A stretch of DNA of 64,000 bases from Holothuria scabra (GCA_037179385.1 CM074196.1:33504486-33568485), one strand, 5' to 3'. Counted from the stretch's first letter, positions 47,200 through 60,218 are shown. Translations and numbers: made by a program. The notes: generated from the sequence alone by a model not told the origin.

Positions 47200-49790
47200 C
47201 CTTACTGTTTTGAACCCATCCAGCATTTTGTTTTTCACGATAATGAATCCATTTCAGGTACGTGTATACAATGATATGATCAGTCTTAAAGATTTTGCTA
47301 CCTACATCCTACCGTTACGTGTATATTTTACAATTGAAAACATACGTCAACAAGAACAACGAAAATTACCTTGCTGTGGTGTACACTGCCCTGAAGTACT
47401 ACTCCATACAATGTAGTAAGTACAGTGTGCTGACACAACCTATTTTATTTGGTTATTTTGCTTTGTGACTTGACTTTGAAACTTTCTGTCTTTCTTAGGC
47501 AGGTTAAGTCAACAAGTAAACAAGTTTTGCACTGTACTATATGGCAGACTAAAAAAGCCGCTCCGGTAGAGCAGGTTCAGTTACTTAACTACGTCCGTAG
47601 TTGCATATTGATAGGCGGCAAGGAATAGCTTGCTACGTAGGTATCTGTACGAAACTTTACAAAGTCAGTGAAAATAGGCGCACACTGCGCATATGGCAAA
47701 CACGCCGCTATCGGGGGCTATATATGACTGACATCAATAAAAATTACGAGTCAAGTTAAGTTTTCTCTCACTAATTTCTGGATCGGGTATAGGAACTATC
47801 GGTAGAAATATATCCATCAGTTACATCACATTTTGAAAATGGAAACAGGAAAGGATTTGGATTTATCTCATTGTGTATATCTGCTTTGCAAAAATTACGA
47901 CCGCCAATCATAGGCCCACCACTATACATAAAACAAATTCACGTATAGTGGTGGGCCTATGAATGGCGGTCGTAATTTTTTTGCAAAGCCGATATACAGA
48001 ATTGGATAAATTCAAACCCTTTCTTGCTGCCATTTTCAAAATGTGAAGTAACTGATGGATATATTGCTACAGACAGTTCCTAACTTCCTATACTCCGATC
48101 CAGAAATTAGTGAGAGAACATAGAGCAGGGTAAGATATAGGAACTATCCTGCTCCATGTGAGAGAACGCTTTGAGTCGAAATTTTCATTGATATCAGTCA
48201 TGAATAGCCCCCGATATTGGCGTATGTGCCACGTGTAGTGTGCGGCTAAGTCATGTGCTGACTTCTGTACAGGTACGTACAGATATACCTAAGTTGCAAG
48301 CTAGTCCTTACCGCCTATCAAAAGGCAACAACGGACGTGTTAAGCAACTGAGCATGCTCTGTCGGAGTCTGTTGTGAGTCTGTCGGAGAGTCGTTTGTGA
48401 GTCTCAGGCCATACAGTATAGACAAATTCGGACAGCCAGTGATGGTCTGATTTCAGTCGGCCGTAACTGGGGTCCATCACCTTTTAATGTTTCAATTTCC
48501 TTGCTTACCTCTACCATGGATTGTTATACACTACATTGTATCTTAATTCTTTCAATTTCACTGAATACGAGGGTTTGAAACTCAAGTAGACTATATATAA
48601 AGGCAATTCAAAGCTGATGGACCCCACTAATGGCTGCACACTGTCCCTGAAGCAAACGCTAATCGGATTCGTCTATAGTGCAAAACTTGTCTCACTTGTT
48701 GACCAAGGGAGTTGTCAGGGAAGGAGATCAAACATTCAAATCTTCCAGACAATATGTACTTGAAACTCTTTAATCCCTTTTCAGGTAACAAAATTTAATT
48801 GACAGATCCTTTCATTCCCATTGATTTGGCCCTTCTGACTTTCACATTGTAATAATGTACTACTCCTTTCAAATCGATGTAATCCAGAAACAAATGTCAA
48901 TGCTAACTGTTTCTTTGAAATACAACGTGTTTACCGACAAGTGCTAAGCTTCAATAAAATTCTTACACAAAACGCTTGCCTGTAAACTTTTAACTCCTAT
49001 TTGGTTTTTTTTTTTTTTTCTTTTTTTCTGTCTAAGATTCTAATGAGTTGACACATTGTTCAAGCCTAACAAAACAATCACAGTTTTGGTAATTTTCCGC
49101 ATTAGCATCAAGTACTTTCGGAGAAGGAGAATTTTAAAAAATCGTCGTAACAGCTATTTGAATAAATAGTAGATGCAATGCGAAGTGACGCATACATAAA
49201 ATTTAGATTTTTTTCCTAGACGGCAGTCAGTGAAATGGCAATAGAAATTTTTCCAAAAAGAAATTACAAAGCATTGTGGGATAGAATGTTGGTGTGTGTT
49301 ATTTTTGGCCATAGCAAAACGATACTGACAAAGACGACACATACCAAACTCCTATCCCACAATTCTTTGTAACTGCTATTTGGAAAAGGGTCAATGGAAG
49401 GAAGATCATTGTCTTCAGTACCAAATTCCTTTCAAGCCTCAAAGATATTTGAAGAGCAAGACAATAAGCAGCTCAATGTCGGCAACTACCTTGGTTTAAA
49501 ATGACCGTTAAATGTTGGATCTCCTGCCCTGACAACTCCCTGGTTGATCTAACCTGCCTAAGAAAGACGAAAAGTTTGGTCAAGTCACTAACAAAGCAAA
49601 ATAACCGACTAGCATAGGCTGTGCACTCAGCACACTATACTCAAGTAACTACAATGTATGGAGTAGTACTTCAGGGCAGTGTAGCCTACTTTACACAATA
49701 TCAAGGTAATTTTCGTTGTTTTGGGGGAGTATGTTTTCAATTGTGAAATATACACGAAACGGTAGGATGTAGTTAAAAAAATCTTGCGGT
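47200..49790. repeat. Large imperfect palindrome centred near 47.93 kb
   Basis: The inner arms (about 47540-47925 and 47940-48370) are inverted copies. The pair ATAGGCCCACCACTATAC and GTATAGTGGTGGGCCTAT sits on either side of a loop of about 15 bases. The outer arms (47210-47530 and 49544-49790, with 48660-48702) continue the symmetry once the 841-bp insertion is removed. The right arm has an extra 48420-48655 block that is also found at 7785-8020. The arms are diverged (I estimate 80-90% identity by eye), so this is not an assembly mirror. ORFs of 60-100 codons do not survive in both arms. Confidence 0.75.
48703..49543. mobile_element. 841-bp TIR element inserted in the palindrome's right arm
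   Basis: The termini CCAAGGGAGTTGTCAGGG and CCCTGACAACTCCCTGG are inverse, and the repeat extends about 35 bp with few mismatches. TTGA flanks both ends (48699-48702 and 49544-49547). The palindrome's left arm shows the uninterrupted sequence (GGTTAAGTCAACAAG), a direct record of the empty site. A stretch ATCCCACAATTCTTTGTAA near 49350 is shared with 2674. Confidence 0.75.
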
Positions 49791-50111
49791 AGACTATCGT
49801 TAGGCAAAATCAAATTCTAGCCAAGGAATATGTAGAAAGTTACTTGTTACTGAAAACAAATAATGAATGTTTCAATTGGTGCAATAACGTTGAATTATTT
49901 CTGGAGTTCAGAGATTGCCACCTTCTATTCAACAAGGCGAATCGCACTCATAAACATTCATTATTTGTATACTAATGTACACATGTGTGAATTGCTGTCT
50001 CATGTGATTTTAACTGTCGTTTTGCCACCTGACTGCAACACTGGACATGGCTGGCCCTTAGAGTAGGGACAAGGAAAGACTGTTGCTGCAGCTTCGAAGT
50101 GCGGCGATAGT
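49791..50111. other. Unassigned DNA
   Basis: No exon or repeat recognised. A 67-codon ORF has no motif. Confidence 0.35.
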
Positions 50112-50919
50112 CAGTGGCGTACGAAGGATTTCTCTTAAAGGGGCCATGCAGAATGTTGAGTTTTCAGATAGCCGAAAATTGCGTTTTCATGCTTGGAAAG
50201 AGAATTTTTACAATCTTTATATTTAGCTCTTGTTTGCCGAATATAAAAAAAAAATCAGCATTATGCCAATAAGTGATCAGAATATTACCATATAAAATGT
50301 TATACCACTATTACATAAAGGTTTTGATTCTTTTCGGGGGAACTAAACTACGGAATTGAAAATATGCTAATGCTTCTCCATTGTGAATCTTTGCTAATTT
50401 CCAGATCTACAGAACTGATGAAATTATCTGTCACTGCTCGAACTCCCGACTGTTAATGGTTTCACCCCTAACTTCTTTGGCAAAATATTGCTCACCGCAC
50501 CTGAACCCTCCGCTTCCATGACCCGTCACATACGTCTATGCCGGCCGGGGAAAAAGTCTACGGGATGGGCCCCTCCCTTTTAAGAATTCTTATAAAAGTA
50601 GATGTCCTCAGAGGCAATCGGTGCCACTAGGGCGTTAAAGAAAATTTCAAGTAAAATTTGGAATGTGACAAAACTTGCTTTTAAGAAATTGAAAAAAGTG
50701 ACATCACTGAGGAGCCTTTCAGAGACAATCCTTCCCCTTTGAAAATTTTGAGAAATTGGATATCCTTACATGTATACAATCTTGTGCAACAAATGCTACC
50801 TTTTGAAGTAAAATCTGTGTAAGTAAAGTAGGGCTACGAATTGTTAGGATATAAAAGAAAAATGGCATCCGTGAGGGGGGACATGACCCAGTCCCCCCCC
50901 CCCCCTTCGTACGCTACTG
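50112..50919. mobile_element. hAT-type element (TIRs, no clear TSD)
   Basis: CAGTGGCGTACGAAGG at the left and CCTTCGTACGCTACTG at the right, with one mismatch in 16. A C run lies inside the right end. The flanking octamers differ, so the ends could belong to two copies. The right end is related to the fragment at 41238. Confidence 0.6.
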
Positions 50920-51099
50920 CACAGGGTTCTCACCGAGCCATGGATAGTCCGAGTTGCTTCTGAAATATCAGAAGCGTCAGAGAAATCATCATCAACTCCA
51001 TTTACATTTCAGTAGACACGAGAGAATCGCAAACACCTGAACCTGGAAAAATAGTGCAGGCCTATATGCGTTTATATTTGGGCGCGAAGCAATGAATAA

Positions 51100-51420
51100 G
51101 CTTCCGCTGTGTACGGAAGCCGAGAATGGCGTGGTAGCAGGGAGGAAACGCAAAGCGATTTCTCTGTACCATGAATTCCAACAAAATAGGAGAGGGCGTA
51201 CTTCAAGATCGTTTTGTTATAGCGTGTAAAGTATTGAGTACCCTCAGAATAAATGGGTGAGTCTCAATCCTACTGGAAAACAGAGCCTTACTGGTTCCGT
51301 TTGTTTCTACCGTTTATAGAACAAACAAGAAAATCATGTGAAATACAGGGGGAAAAGTTTCTATGTATTCAGTGCAAAGAGCACGGGACTCGAAGGCTTA
51401 TAAATTCCATTTAACGAAAA
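51100..51420 (+). repeat. Inverted duplication, left copy
   Basis: The segment with ACGGAAGCCGAGAAT, ACCATGAATTCCAACAAAAT and GGCGTACTTCAAGATCG is repeated in reverse at 55160-55480 at roughly 80-85% identity by eye. The two copies bracket a hAT-type element. No open frame is shared by both copies over any useful length. Confidence 0.75.
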
Positions 51421-51584
51421 GGAGCAATGTATTAGGAAAAATGTTCAGTTTAAGCTAGCCTTTTTGCTCGACTACAGTACTCATTTTTTAAAAGCCATCA
51501 ATGCTAATGACAGTCTTTTCCTTGCAAACGGAGGTCAAGTTTAATCAGTTCAGAAGAGCCCTATCGAGATTATCTGCTTACCCT

Positions 51585-52815
51585 CAGGAGTGGCTCCAGG
51601 ATTTGCCCGACAGGGGGGCCAAGCTCCCCGACAGTGGGGCAAGCTTTTGAAAGCCCCGCCAAAAGACATGAGTTAGTCCCGGTGGGACGTGACTTGGCAG
51701 ATATTTTTGGGTTTTTTTTTTTTAACAAAAACTTACAGAGATGGCTTTGGGTACTTGTTGAACGGACTATCCATCAAAATTGAAAAATGTTGCCACTTTT
51801 AACAATCTGAAGCTTATACTGGAGAAAATTGTAATTTTGTGACAAATCAAAATGTTGAACGGGTTTTATGAACGAAGGTTTGAAAATTAAGAGCTTATTT
51901 TATGGGAGAAAGTTTTGTATTTAATGAAAGAAAATTTGGTTTTCCGGTAAGATTATAAAGGAAAAATTGATTTTTCTTTTGTTAAGTGATATGCCATTCA
52001 ATAGCAAAATTAGGTAGAATGTTGGGGTAATATATAAACAGAGATGGCTTTGGTTACTTGTTGTACGGACTATCCATCAAAATTGGAAAATTTTGCCACT
52101 TTTAACAATCTGAAGCTTATACTGGACAAAATTGTAATTTTGTGACAAATCAAAATGTTGAACGGGTTTTATGGAAGAATCTTACCCAAGTTATGAGAAA
52201 ATTCAAGTAGGGGTGATCTGTAGTTTGTTGGGGTTTACCGAATGTAATCATGCAGATTAAGGCCTTCGGATCATATTGGAAAATTTCCTGCGGAAAATTT
52301 TGGCTTTCCATATGTTTGAAGTTTTATATTTTACAAATTGACGTAGGCGTACGGGAGCGTTTCAGTTGGGGGGAAGGGGAGAGAATTGTCTTTTTTTGTC
52401 CGAAAAATGTAATCCTGCTCGAAAGTCTATCAAAGTGGAGCGCACAGAAATTTTTGAAAATTGAGAACCCCGAGACAGCAGGAAGTGACATTTCACGGGC
52501 TCGTAACTAGAAGCAAAGCAGTCATTATTTTAAGTTTTCTTTCGCAATAAAATTTTCACTTCGTAATAGTGCCCCAAAACGAAGAACAACTGTACAGGCA
52601 TGCATTGTTCTGCTCGATAATCTGTTCGACCAAAACACTTTCTAAGCGGAAAGCCACCACCAGTTGGCGCGGCCAGTACAGAAAATTTGCAAAAAATCTG
52701 ACCCCTCATAAGACAGGCAAATCGGCATTTTCCATACTTGTAACTAGAAATAAAGCAGTCGTAATTTTGAGCTTTCCGTTGAAATGAAAGTTTCAATTCA
52801 AAAGAATTGCCCCCC
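51585..52815. mobile_element. Partial hAT-type element of the CAGGGGTGGCGCC family
   Basis: The left end CAGGAGTGGCTCCAGGATTTG is clear and is followed by the family interior, including GGGACGTGACTTGGCAGA. Internally about 51730-51870 is repeated at 52040-52180 (CAGAGATGGCTTTGG..., CTATCCATCAAAATTG). The element runs to a C run at 52808-52823, where the expected inverted right end is missing. Confidence 0.55.
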
Positions 52816-52823
52816 CCCCCCCC

Positions 52824-55159
52824 CGCTAACCCTACTGACTTGGCGACCCTATTGGCTGAGGGTGGTAGAAAATGACCACGGTATTTCCCGTCTGTCGTAA
52901 GAGCCGGCTAAAGGGAAACCAAATTGAACTAGAACCATGCAGAGGAATATATTTAAACTTTTGAACTTTTTATCGAGTTGACTGACACTCTACAACGCAT
53001 TTGTGTTGGTGTGTCGTGAAAGGAATATCCCAAGTCGATTTCATAAGGTCTCTCTAATGAATGAGAATAATTTTTTATCGCGCTCCCTTCAAAACCTTCA
53101 TCATAGCTTGTTCAGAACTCAAGATAATTCTGTTTGAAGATTTTGTCAAAAAAGACTCCTTGCACCAAGGTTGCAAAATATTATGTAATACCGGCAGATT
53201 TCTTCCTAAATCTTTTGTTGTTCTTTAAAATTTGAGTAGGCCTCTTATTAAACTATTTTGAACTCGAAACTTTACACCAGTGGAACATTGAATATTGTTC
53301 CTTTGAGGTTGACCTGTGAGCACAAAGGTTGCAACTCTAAACGTGGCTGCATATTTTATTTGCATTTGTGAACATTACACAAAAATACAAAAGATGCTCA
53401 ATTAATTTGCCGGTATAACATCACAAGTTCAAACAATGCAATGTGCTACTGTGGTTTGAATATTTTCTTTAAAAAGTCAAAACTTCTGAACGCAGCATAC
53501 TATTGGGACGGAATTTTCTTTTGAAAATTGTCACCGTTATATCCCTTTATATGCCATCTAACTATTTAAATAACTTAATATAACTAAGGTCTGGCAATTG
53601 TCTGTACGTAGGCCAAATTGATTAATTTAGAGATTTATTTGGAGATTGTTGGGGCATGCGCTGTCCTGGTTGAAAAAGGAAAGAAAAAAAGTCGGGATGA
53701 AAATAAAGAAAAGGGCAAAATGAAAAACTCTGTCACAGAAGGAAAATCATGTACCTCAATCATAATAGCTCTAATTTGATAATAACGTCGGACCCACATT
53801 TATTATCGTACATTTGACCTAATCGGAGCATATTTTAAAAGGATTCCATATTCTTTTAGAGGATGAAGTTGCAAGCTTTATCTGGAGCGAATTTTCAAAT
53901 AAATGAGAGACGAACATAGGTAAAGCGCGTTCGTTAGGTTCAGCCAAGTTATGGCTGACAAGTTATTCAATGTATTAACAAGCGTGTGCGCGTGACGTGA
54001 GTCACAGCCCCCCCCCCCCCCAAACCCCGAAGAAAAATAAAAAAGGAAAACAGGAAACAGAAAGCAAAGACTAAGGAATATTTGGAAAAAAGAAACAAAA
54101 ACAGGTAACCAACCATTTTCTGGTAAACATAACCGAGGAAGACTGGTTAAAATTTACTTCAACATTTTAATATTGGACCACAATTCAAAATAATTTATCC
54201 ATTTTACCAATGTAATGTTATGTTGACCCGTATTTCCTGGTTATTTTAACCAGAGAAAGGTAGGTTAATCTGTGACCACCATATTGGTTCAACATAACCA
54301 ATGTGTTTTAGTGTGCACAGACAGACAGCTTTTATGAACACGAGTATCCGATAAAAGCTTTCTGTCGGTGTGACGCAACAAATTATTTAGTTAGCATTTC
54401 ATTTTCGCAGTCCTCTGATACAAATCATATCATGATCACAAAATTTCTCTAATTTAAGTTCTTTCCGATCAGACATTGAGAAGGTATTTACTTAAAGATT
54501 AAAAAAAGGATCGTAATCCGATCCGAATTCCGGCGTTGCAGTATGGCTATATCTTTTATTTTTCCTTTTTCCTTCCAATTTTCCTTGTTCTGCTTTCCTC
54601 ATCGTCTCTTCGTATTTCTCTTCTTTCCTCTTCCTCCCCATCCTCCCCTTCCTTCCTTCCTTTCATTCTTCCCTCTCGGTCTCATTTACCACGGTGACCC
54701 CTCCAGACAGTTTTCTCCTGGATCCCCCCCCCCCTTTTAGTTTCTGATTTTAGTAAACTAACAGAGCAGTACTTTAAAGTATCTGCGGTAATCCTATCCC
54801 ACAGCACAAAGTTGCTACCTTTCTAATATTACAAGACAGAATACCGGTTAAGAACGAAATAAAATTCAAAAATTGAAAAAAGGGACTACATACGTAGTAT
54901 CAGATGATGCTACCACCTACCTAATTTATAAATTACACAATGAATGTACATGCTAGTTGAAACATAACTCTATTGTAGGTCGGCCGTCTTTCGTCAGAAA
55001 CTTGCCTAACTGAGACAAGTTGCAAAAATACACAGTTTAAATACAAACATCTTAGAATGACACCATACACAAAAATTTGTCAGTGTACCAGATAGTTATT
55101 GTTAGCAGATAACCCTCGACAAGGAGTAAATGAGCAAAAAGCTGGTTTAGGTGATACTT
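52824..55159. other. Unassigned AT-rich DNA with a pyrimidine tract
   Basis: No exons recognised. 54555-54735 is a long TTCC/CTTCC pyrimidine tract. About 54100-54316 contains repeated AACCA/TGGTT words (GGTTATTTTAACC, CACATTGGTTATGTTG) and is probably a worn MITE. C runs occur near 54007 and 54725. Confidence 0.4.
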
Positions 55160-55480
55160 TTCATGTTTTCATTAGCTGCTAAAATTATTTGAGCCTTTGG
55201 GACTTGGTGTTCTTGCATTTAGTTACCAATATCAAAGCACTTTCTCCTTTATTTTCATGTTGTTGCAGACAAAAACGGGTACGAATTCACTGTTCTCTTT
55301 TGAAAGGCTCTGTTTTCTAGTAGCATTGAGACTCGTCCATTTATTTTAAGGAATACCTTTCATGCTATAACAAAACGATCTTGAAGTACGCCCTCGTCTA
55401 TTTTGTTGGAATTCATGGTACAGAGAAATCGATTTGCGTTTTATCCATACCGCGCAATTCTCGGCTTCCGTAGCTATGGG
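55160..55480 (-). repeat. Inverted duplication, right copy
   Basis: Reverse counterpart of 51100-51420. Confidence 0.75.
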
Positions 55481-55620
55481 TCTTCATGCTCATCTGTGGA
55501 AAACGTAAACACCTGTAGCCGTCCGCACGTTGAAAATTGATCGGTGTATTCTTGATGTAGTATGAAAGGACTGAGTTGGAATTTCCAACGGTGGTCCACT
55601 GTTCATCCAACGGTGCCAAT

Positions 55621-55639
55621 CAACGGTGGTCCACCGTTG
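55621..55639. repeat. 19-bp perfect palindrome
   Basis: CAACGGTGGTCCACCGTTG, preceded 36-40 bases upstream by CAACGGTGGTCCACTGTT, a one-base variant of the same word. Confidence 0.8.
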
Positions 55640-56973
55640 AAAGCAGTGTGAAAGAGATATTAGATGAAGGAAGAGATCTATATAAGCGAGAGGCTGACGA
55701 AATACATTTATTTCAACTTTTAAATCGATGTTTTGCGTTGTTTTTGCCATGTGTCTTTTCTCATAATTGTTAAGTAGGAAATGCTTGGACAGAGTTACAT
55801 TACCCATAAATTTGAGCACGTTTGTAATACGAACATACCAGCAAATGCATGTACCGCGCCCGTTTTGACTGTTTCAAGTTGGTTTTTACCCTCTTTGGTT
55901 TTTGCTCAGGCTCTTCTACACTTTGAGGAAAAGCGGTTCCGTCAGGAAAACGTGTGATGGCGGTATAACCGATAGGTATAGAGCCACCTACAGATACCCC
56001 AGAGTTCCTACGTAAAGTAATGTATCTCTGTAAATTTTTACCCTTGTAAGTATCCCACAGTGAACCCTAAAGTGCAAATTAATGAACCACTTACATCCGC
56101 CATTTACTCTGTACGATATATGTGTCGTAAATCTGGTGGTAATTTAAATTGATCTTGTGAAGAAGTACTATGCATTGCAAGTATTGGTGGCGCTAAATTG
56201 GGGAGGATTGGGGAGGTGGGATATCCGGAAAGAATGTCCCACCCGTCCTTGGGAGGAAATTCTCCAATTTCTTCAGGGCCGTAGTGTACAGGATAAAATA
56301 TTAGTGTACAGGTTAAAATATTAAGTTCCCACGGATGAGCGCAAATCCTCCCACCTAAAGAATAAACTTTCTCTCTTTTTTTCTCAGTAAAATCAAACTA
56401 AGTTTTTTTTTCAAATTCCCTTTGCTGAAAGTTGTGAGACTTGCTTCCAAAAGGTACGGTAAACCCCCATATTTTGGGATCCTTTCTCTCCCAAGAGTTT
56501 GTTTCCCTTGCCTTTTCTGCAGTCTATTGCCCTTGTTAGGACTTCTAGTTGCATGCTCTTTAGAGGGGAGATTGTGACCCTTTCGGTTGAGCATCCCCCG
56601 GGGCCCTCCATCCCCAACCCCGCCCCAAGGTTTGTAAGACCTACCTGCACATTTGGCTAATTTTTTGATTTACAGTATACACTTAGTTGACTGAATATCA
56701 ATTTTGTTATTATACCAAACAGTTGCAATTCTCTCAACTTAATCATACTTCTAGCTCCCCAAACGTCTGTTAAAATGAGGTTCGAAGCCGGAAGTAGTTG
56801 CTAAAAATATCTCTCTTTCAAACTTCTCTAATCTCCAATTTGGTCTACATATTTTCTTCTAAGTTCTATTTAGAAAAAAAAAAGTGAGTAGTAGAGGTTT
56901 ATGTAAAAGATGTTGAATTTATTTACAAACAATAAACAAAAACAATGTCACATGATTGACTTTGTGTTACACT
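55640..56973. other. Unassigned DNA
   Basis: No recognised exon or complete repeat. ORFs of up to 79 codons on the minus strand near 56400 have no motif. Confidence 0.35.
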
Positions 56974-57120
56974 CAGTGGCGGAGCGAGGAATTTTGACCG
57001 GGGAAGAATGGCCTGCCGAGGTTCGTTAAGTAGGATGTTAGAAACCTAAAAAGGACACCGGCAGGCAATTTTGGTCCGTCATGGGACTCTTATTTGCTTC
57101 TACCTTTGCAGAAATTAACC
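56974..57120. mobile_element. Truncated hAT-type left end
   Basis: CAGTGGCGGAGCGAGGAATTT with the adjoining TTGACCGGGG matches the left end of the element at 58019. No right end or duplication was found. Confidence 0.5.
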
Positions 57121-57180
57121 TACATTTTTGTGCTGGACCATTCTCCCTTAAAGGTTTAAAGCGAAAAATCCTCACATTAA

Positions 57181-57486
57181 AGGCCTAATTCTCTCACCCA
57201 AACAGTTCCAATTCTCCTCACTGACTCACATAAACCCTCCCACAACTGTCTAATATTCATCCTTATCCACACACAATCTTAGTTTATTGCTTCAGGCTGA
57301 GTATACAAGACCCCAATGTGTAATCAGAACACTCCCAGCACGCATAGTACATGCTGTGTAATATCAGCTTCGGTCCTCTGCATTCTTTTAACTTCCTGTC
57401 AGTCAAGAAGCTGAGTCAATTGAGAACGAGTGGACTGTCTCTCTCTCTCAGTACAAAATGTTAGTTTGGGTGACAGTATTAGCCCT
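57181..57486. mobile_element. TTAA-type MITE, copy 1 (306 bp)
   Basis: The ends are AGGCCTAATTCTCTCACCC and GGGTGACAGTATTAGCCCT, bounded by TTAA on both sides (57177-57180 and 57487-57490). It is collinear with the copy at 59744. A TTAA duplication is typical of piggyBac and Kolobok elements. A CT run lies near 57439. Confidence 0.8.
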
Positions 57487-58018
57487 TTAAAGGCGTGAAA
57501 TCAGTGGCCTATTTCAACTTGGATTGAAAACTTTTACTCAAACAAGATTCATTTTCATGCTTTCAGACTTTGACTGAATGTTCAGCATTAATTTGGGAGT
57601 CATCCCTAATTAGTTCGAACTTCAACTAAAGACTAGGCCCCTTTCTTTTAAACTCTGTGTATGATTTGTAGTACATATCGAGTTTATCAATGGGACTTCA
57701 CTGTGGCAACAAACGATGTACACTAAAGCTCAGGTCACACTGCAGCGATATCGGATCGGATTACTATCCGATTTTTGGTCGGTTTTAGTAAATATTTGCT
57801 CCATCCATTAACGAAAAGAACCAAAAATGTGCCATCCTATGTAAATATATGATCGGTATGAGTGTTAACTTATCGTTGCGTGACGTCACATTGACCAATA
57901 GCATTCATCGGGTTATACGCGTAACCGATAAAAGCTGTTTGCGAATCAAACGTCACGGAAAAAATAGTATAATCCCTATTTTCGTAGTCCTGCGATAAAG
58001 ATATTCAATACTTCCACT

Positions 58019-59413
58019 CATTGGCGGAGCTAGGGATTTCGGTCAGAGGGGAGAAAATGGTCCGCAGGGGTGCTTCGAAGGAGTAAATACCCTGTGCCTC
58101 AGCACGATCGAAGCCACGGCTTTTCAGAATTTCCATTTGATTTCCCGCATCTGATAGAAGACTACTTTGACATTTCTTCTCAGCAAGTTTTTCTATAATT
58201 AAAACATGTTTAAATTTTCTATCCATGCATGGGCCTCTGCGCAAGAAAATTCGGGCCGGGCTAAATTCTTTTAGGGGGAAAAGCTCCGTGCCACCATGAG
58301 TTGGAATGCAAGAAAATTTTGGCCTAAAATGCCTCAGATCGTTGAAAATGACATGTTTCTATCCCTGTCTTTTACATTCTAGTACGAAATTGCAGTCATT
58401 ACATTTTGTGTGTTATTGTCAGGTCTAGATTTCAGATTTTAATGTGATAAAGATAAAGATTAAACCTGCTAGAGCTAAATAGCAAGCAATCTTACAGAGG
58501 GAAAAAGTTATGGAAATTAATCAAGGTTAGGTGTACATTTTTGGCATTTGGATATCGAGATATAAGTACACGAAGACACATTAAATGACGTAATTTACAT
58601 CATGTGATCACTCTGAAATCGCCATTAAGTACATTTAAAGAAATAGCCAAGGCAAGAGGTCCGCTTGGCTCTCTAGATACCAAATTCATAATAAATAAAA
58701 GAAGCCTAAACTTAAGCTTATTTGATGCATTTTCTGGCTTTGGAGACCACGAAAGTACCGTACCTAAGCATTCTCATGGGGTTATCTTGCAGTGTCAGAA
58801 ATAGCCATTTGTCATGAGAATGGTCACTTGGCAGTTTGGAGAAAAGCAAAAGGGAAACTGCTCATTAAAGCTCTTAAACCATTACCACTATGATAACGGT
58901 CTTATTTTATTTAACCTGAATGTTCTCTTCAAATGATTTTAAAAAATGTTGTGGAAGCTATTTTAGTATCTTTTATTAACTCTTTTTTGTCTATGTTGAC
59001 AATTATCCCCGACAAAAAGAGGGCTATTTACGCTACAATTTTTGTTGCGCCCTTTGCAACATTTTTTATTGGTCGGGAGGGTTAATTTAATGTCAGTCTG
59101 TGTATTTTGTAAGCTTATAATCACTCTTGGTGTGGAAGCAATGAAATAAGCACAGCGACAACATTCATTAGTGCGTATAAAGCATGAAGATACGTTTCGG
59201 CAAAACGTATCCTTATATTACAGATGATGACCCATTTCATCAGAATAAAGTGCAGATATATAGTACAGTTACTGGTGGCTGTTTGAGCATTTTGTTATCT
59301 GGGCCTTAAAACAACGGTATTAAATAGCGTCTTTTGCAAAAAATGATGCAAGAATTTTGGTCCGTCGGGGAAGGGGGGCGACCGCCCCTGACCATATGGC
59401 AGCTCCGCCACTG
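58019..59413. mobile_element. Non-autonomous hAT-type element
   Basis: CATTGGCGGAGCTAGGG at the left and CAGCTCCGCCACTG at the right, with the exact 8-bp duplication CTTCCACT (58011-58018 and 59414-59421). G runs lie inside the right end. Minus-strand and plus-strand ORFs of 66-79 codons show no motif. The middle is AT-rich and contains no transposase. Confidence 0.87.
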
Positions 59414-59743
59414 CTTCCACTTAGGTCACAAGCCCCGTCCCTTTAGACGGGCAAAATCTACTAGGGTAGTATACATGCATTTAATGTAGCTAGATAAGCA
59501 GTTGACCACTCACCCCACAACTACAATATTTATATAGGGTTACAAAAATTCTCAATTGGCTCAGCAATGCACAGTACCAAAGCTTATATTAAACAGCTTG
59601 TACTGTACTGAAAGGGTTTTGATTATACACATGGGGCTTATCTATACCGGGATTGCGTCTGGATGAGGATGAATTTTAGATAATTGTGGAATGGGCTTAA
59701 GTAAGAAGTTTAGGAGAATTAGTACTGTTTAATGGACATTTAA

Positions 59744-60040
59744 AGGCCCAGTTCTCCCACCCCAAACAGTTCCAATTCTCCTGACCTTCTTACTGAAACC
59801 CCTCCCACAATTGTCTGAAATTTATCCTCATCCAGATACAATCTCAGTTTATTGCTTCAAGGTGAGTATAGAACAACTCAATTTATATAATCAAAACACT
59901 CTCAGTACCGTTCATGCTGTGTAAAATAAGCTTTAGTGTTCTGTATTGTTTGAATTAGCTGTCAATCAAAGAGCTGAGCCAATTGAGAATTTCGGTACCC
60001 CAGTACGAAAATTGTAGTTTGGGGTGAGAGATTTGGCCCT
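59744..60040. mobile_element. TTAA-type MITE, copy 2 (297 bp)
   Basis: AGGCCCAGTTCTCCCACCCC at the left and GGGGTGAGAGATTTGGCCCT at the right, bounded by TTAA (59740-59743 and 60041-60044). It shares the interior TTTATTGCTTCA and CCAATTGAGAA words with copy 1 and the relic at 45678. Confidence 0.85.
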
Positions 60041-60117
60041 TTAAACACTGTTGAGTTTTGCACGGCAGTAAGCATGGCTTAGCAATTGTCAGTTACGTGA
60101 AAGCACTCTGTAGATTT

Positions 60118-60185
60118 AGTTAGTTAGTCAGTTAGTCAGTCAGTCAGTCAGTCAGTCAGTCAGGCAGTCAGTCAGTCAGTCAGTC

Positions 60186-60218
<33 letters not shown>

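Noticed and set aside
50112..50919. Exact TSD for this hAT-type element
   Set aside because: The octamers GCGATAGT and CACAGGGT do not match, so only the TIRs are claimed.
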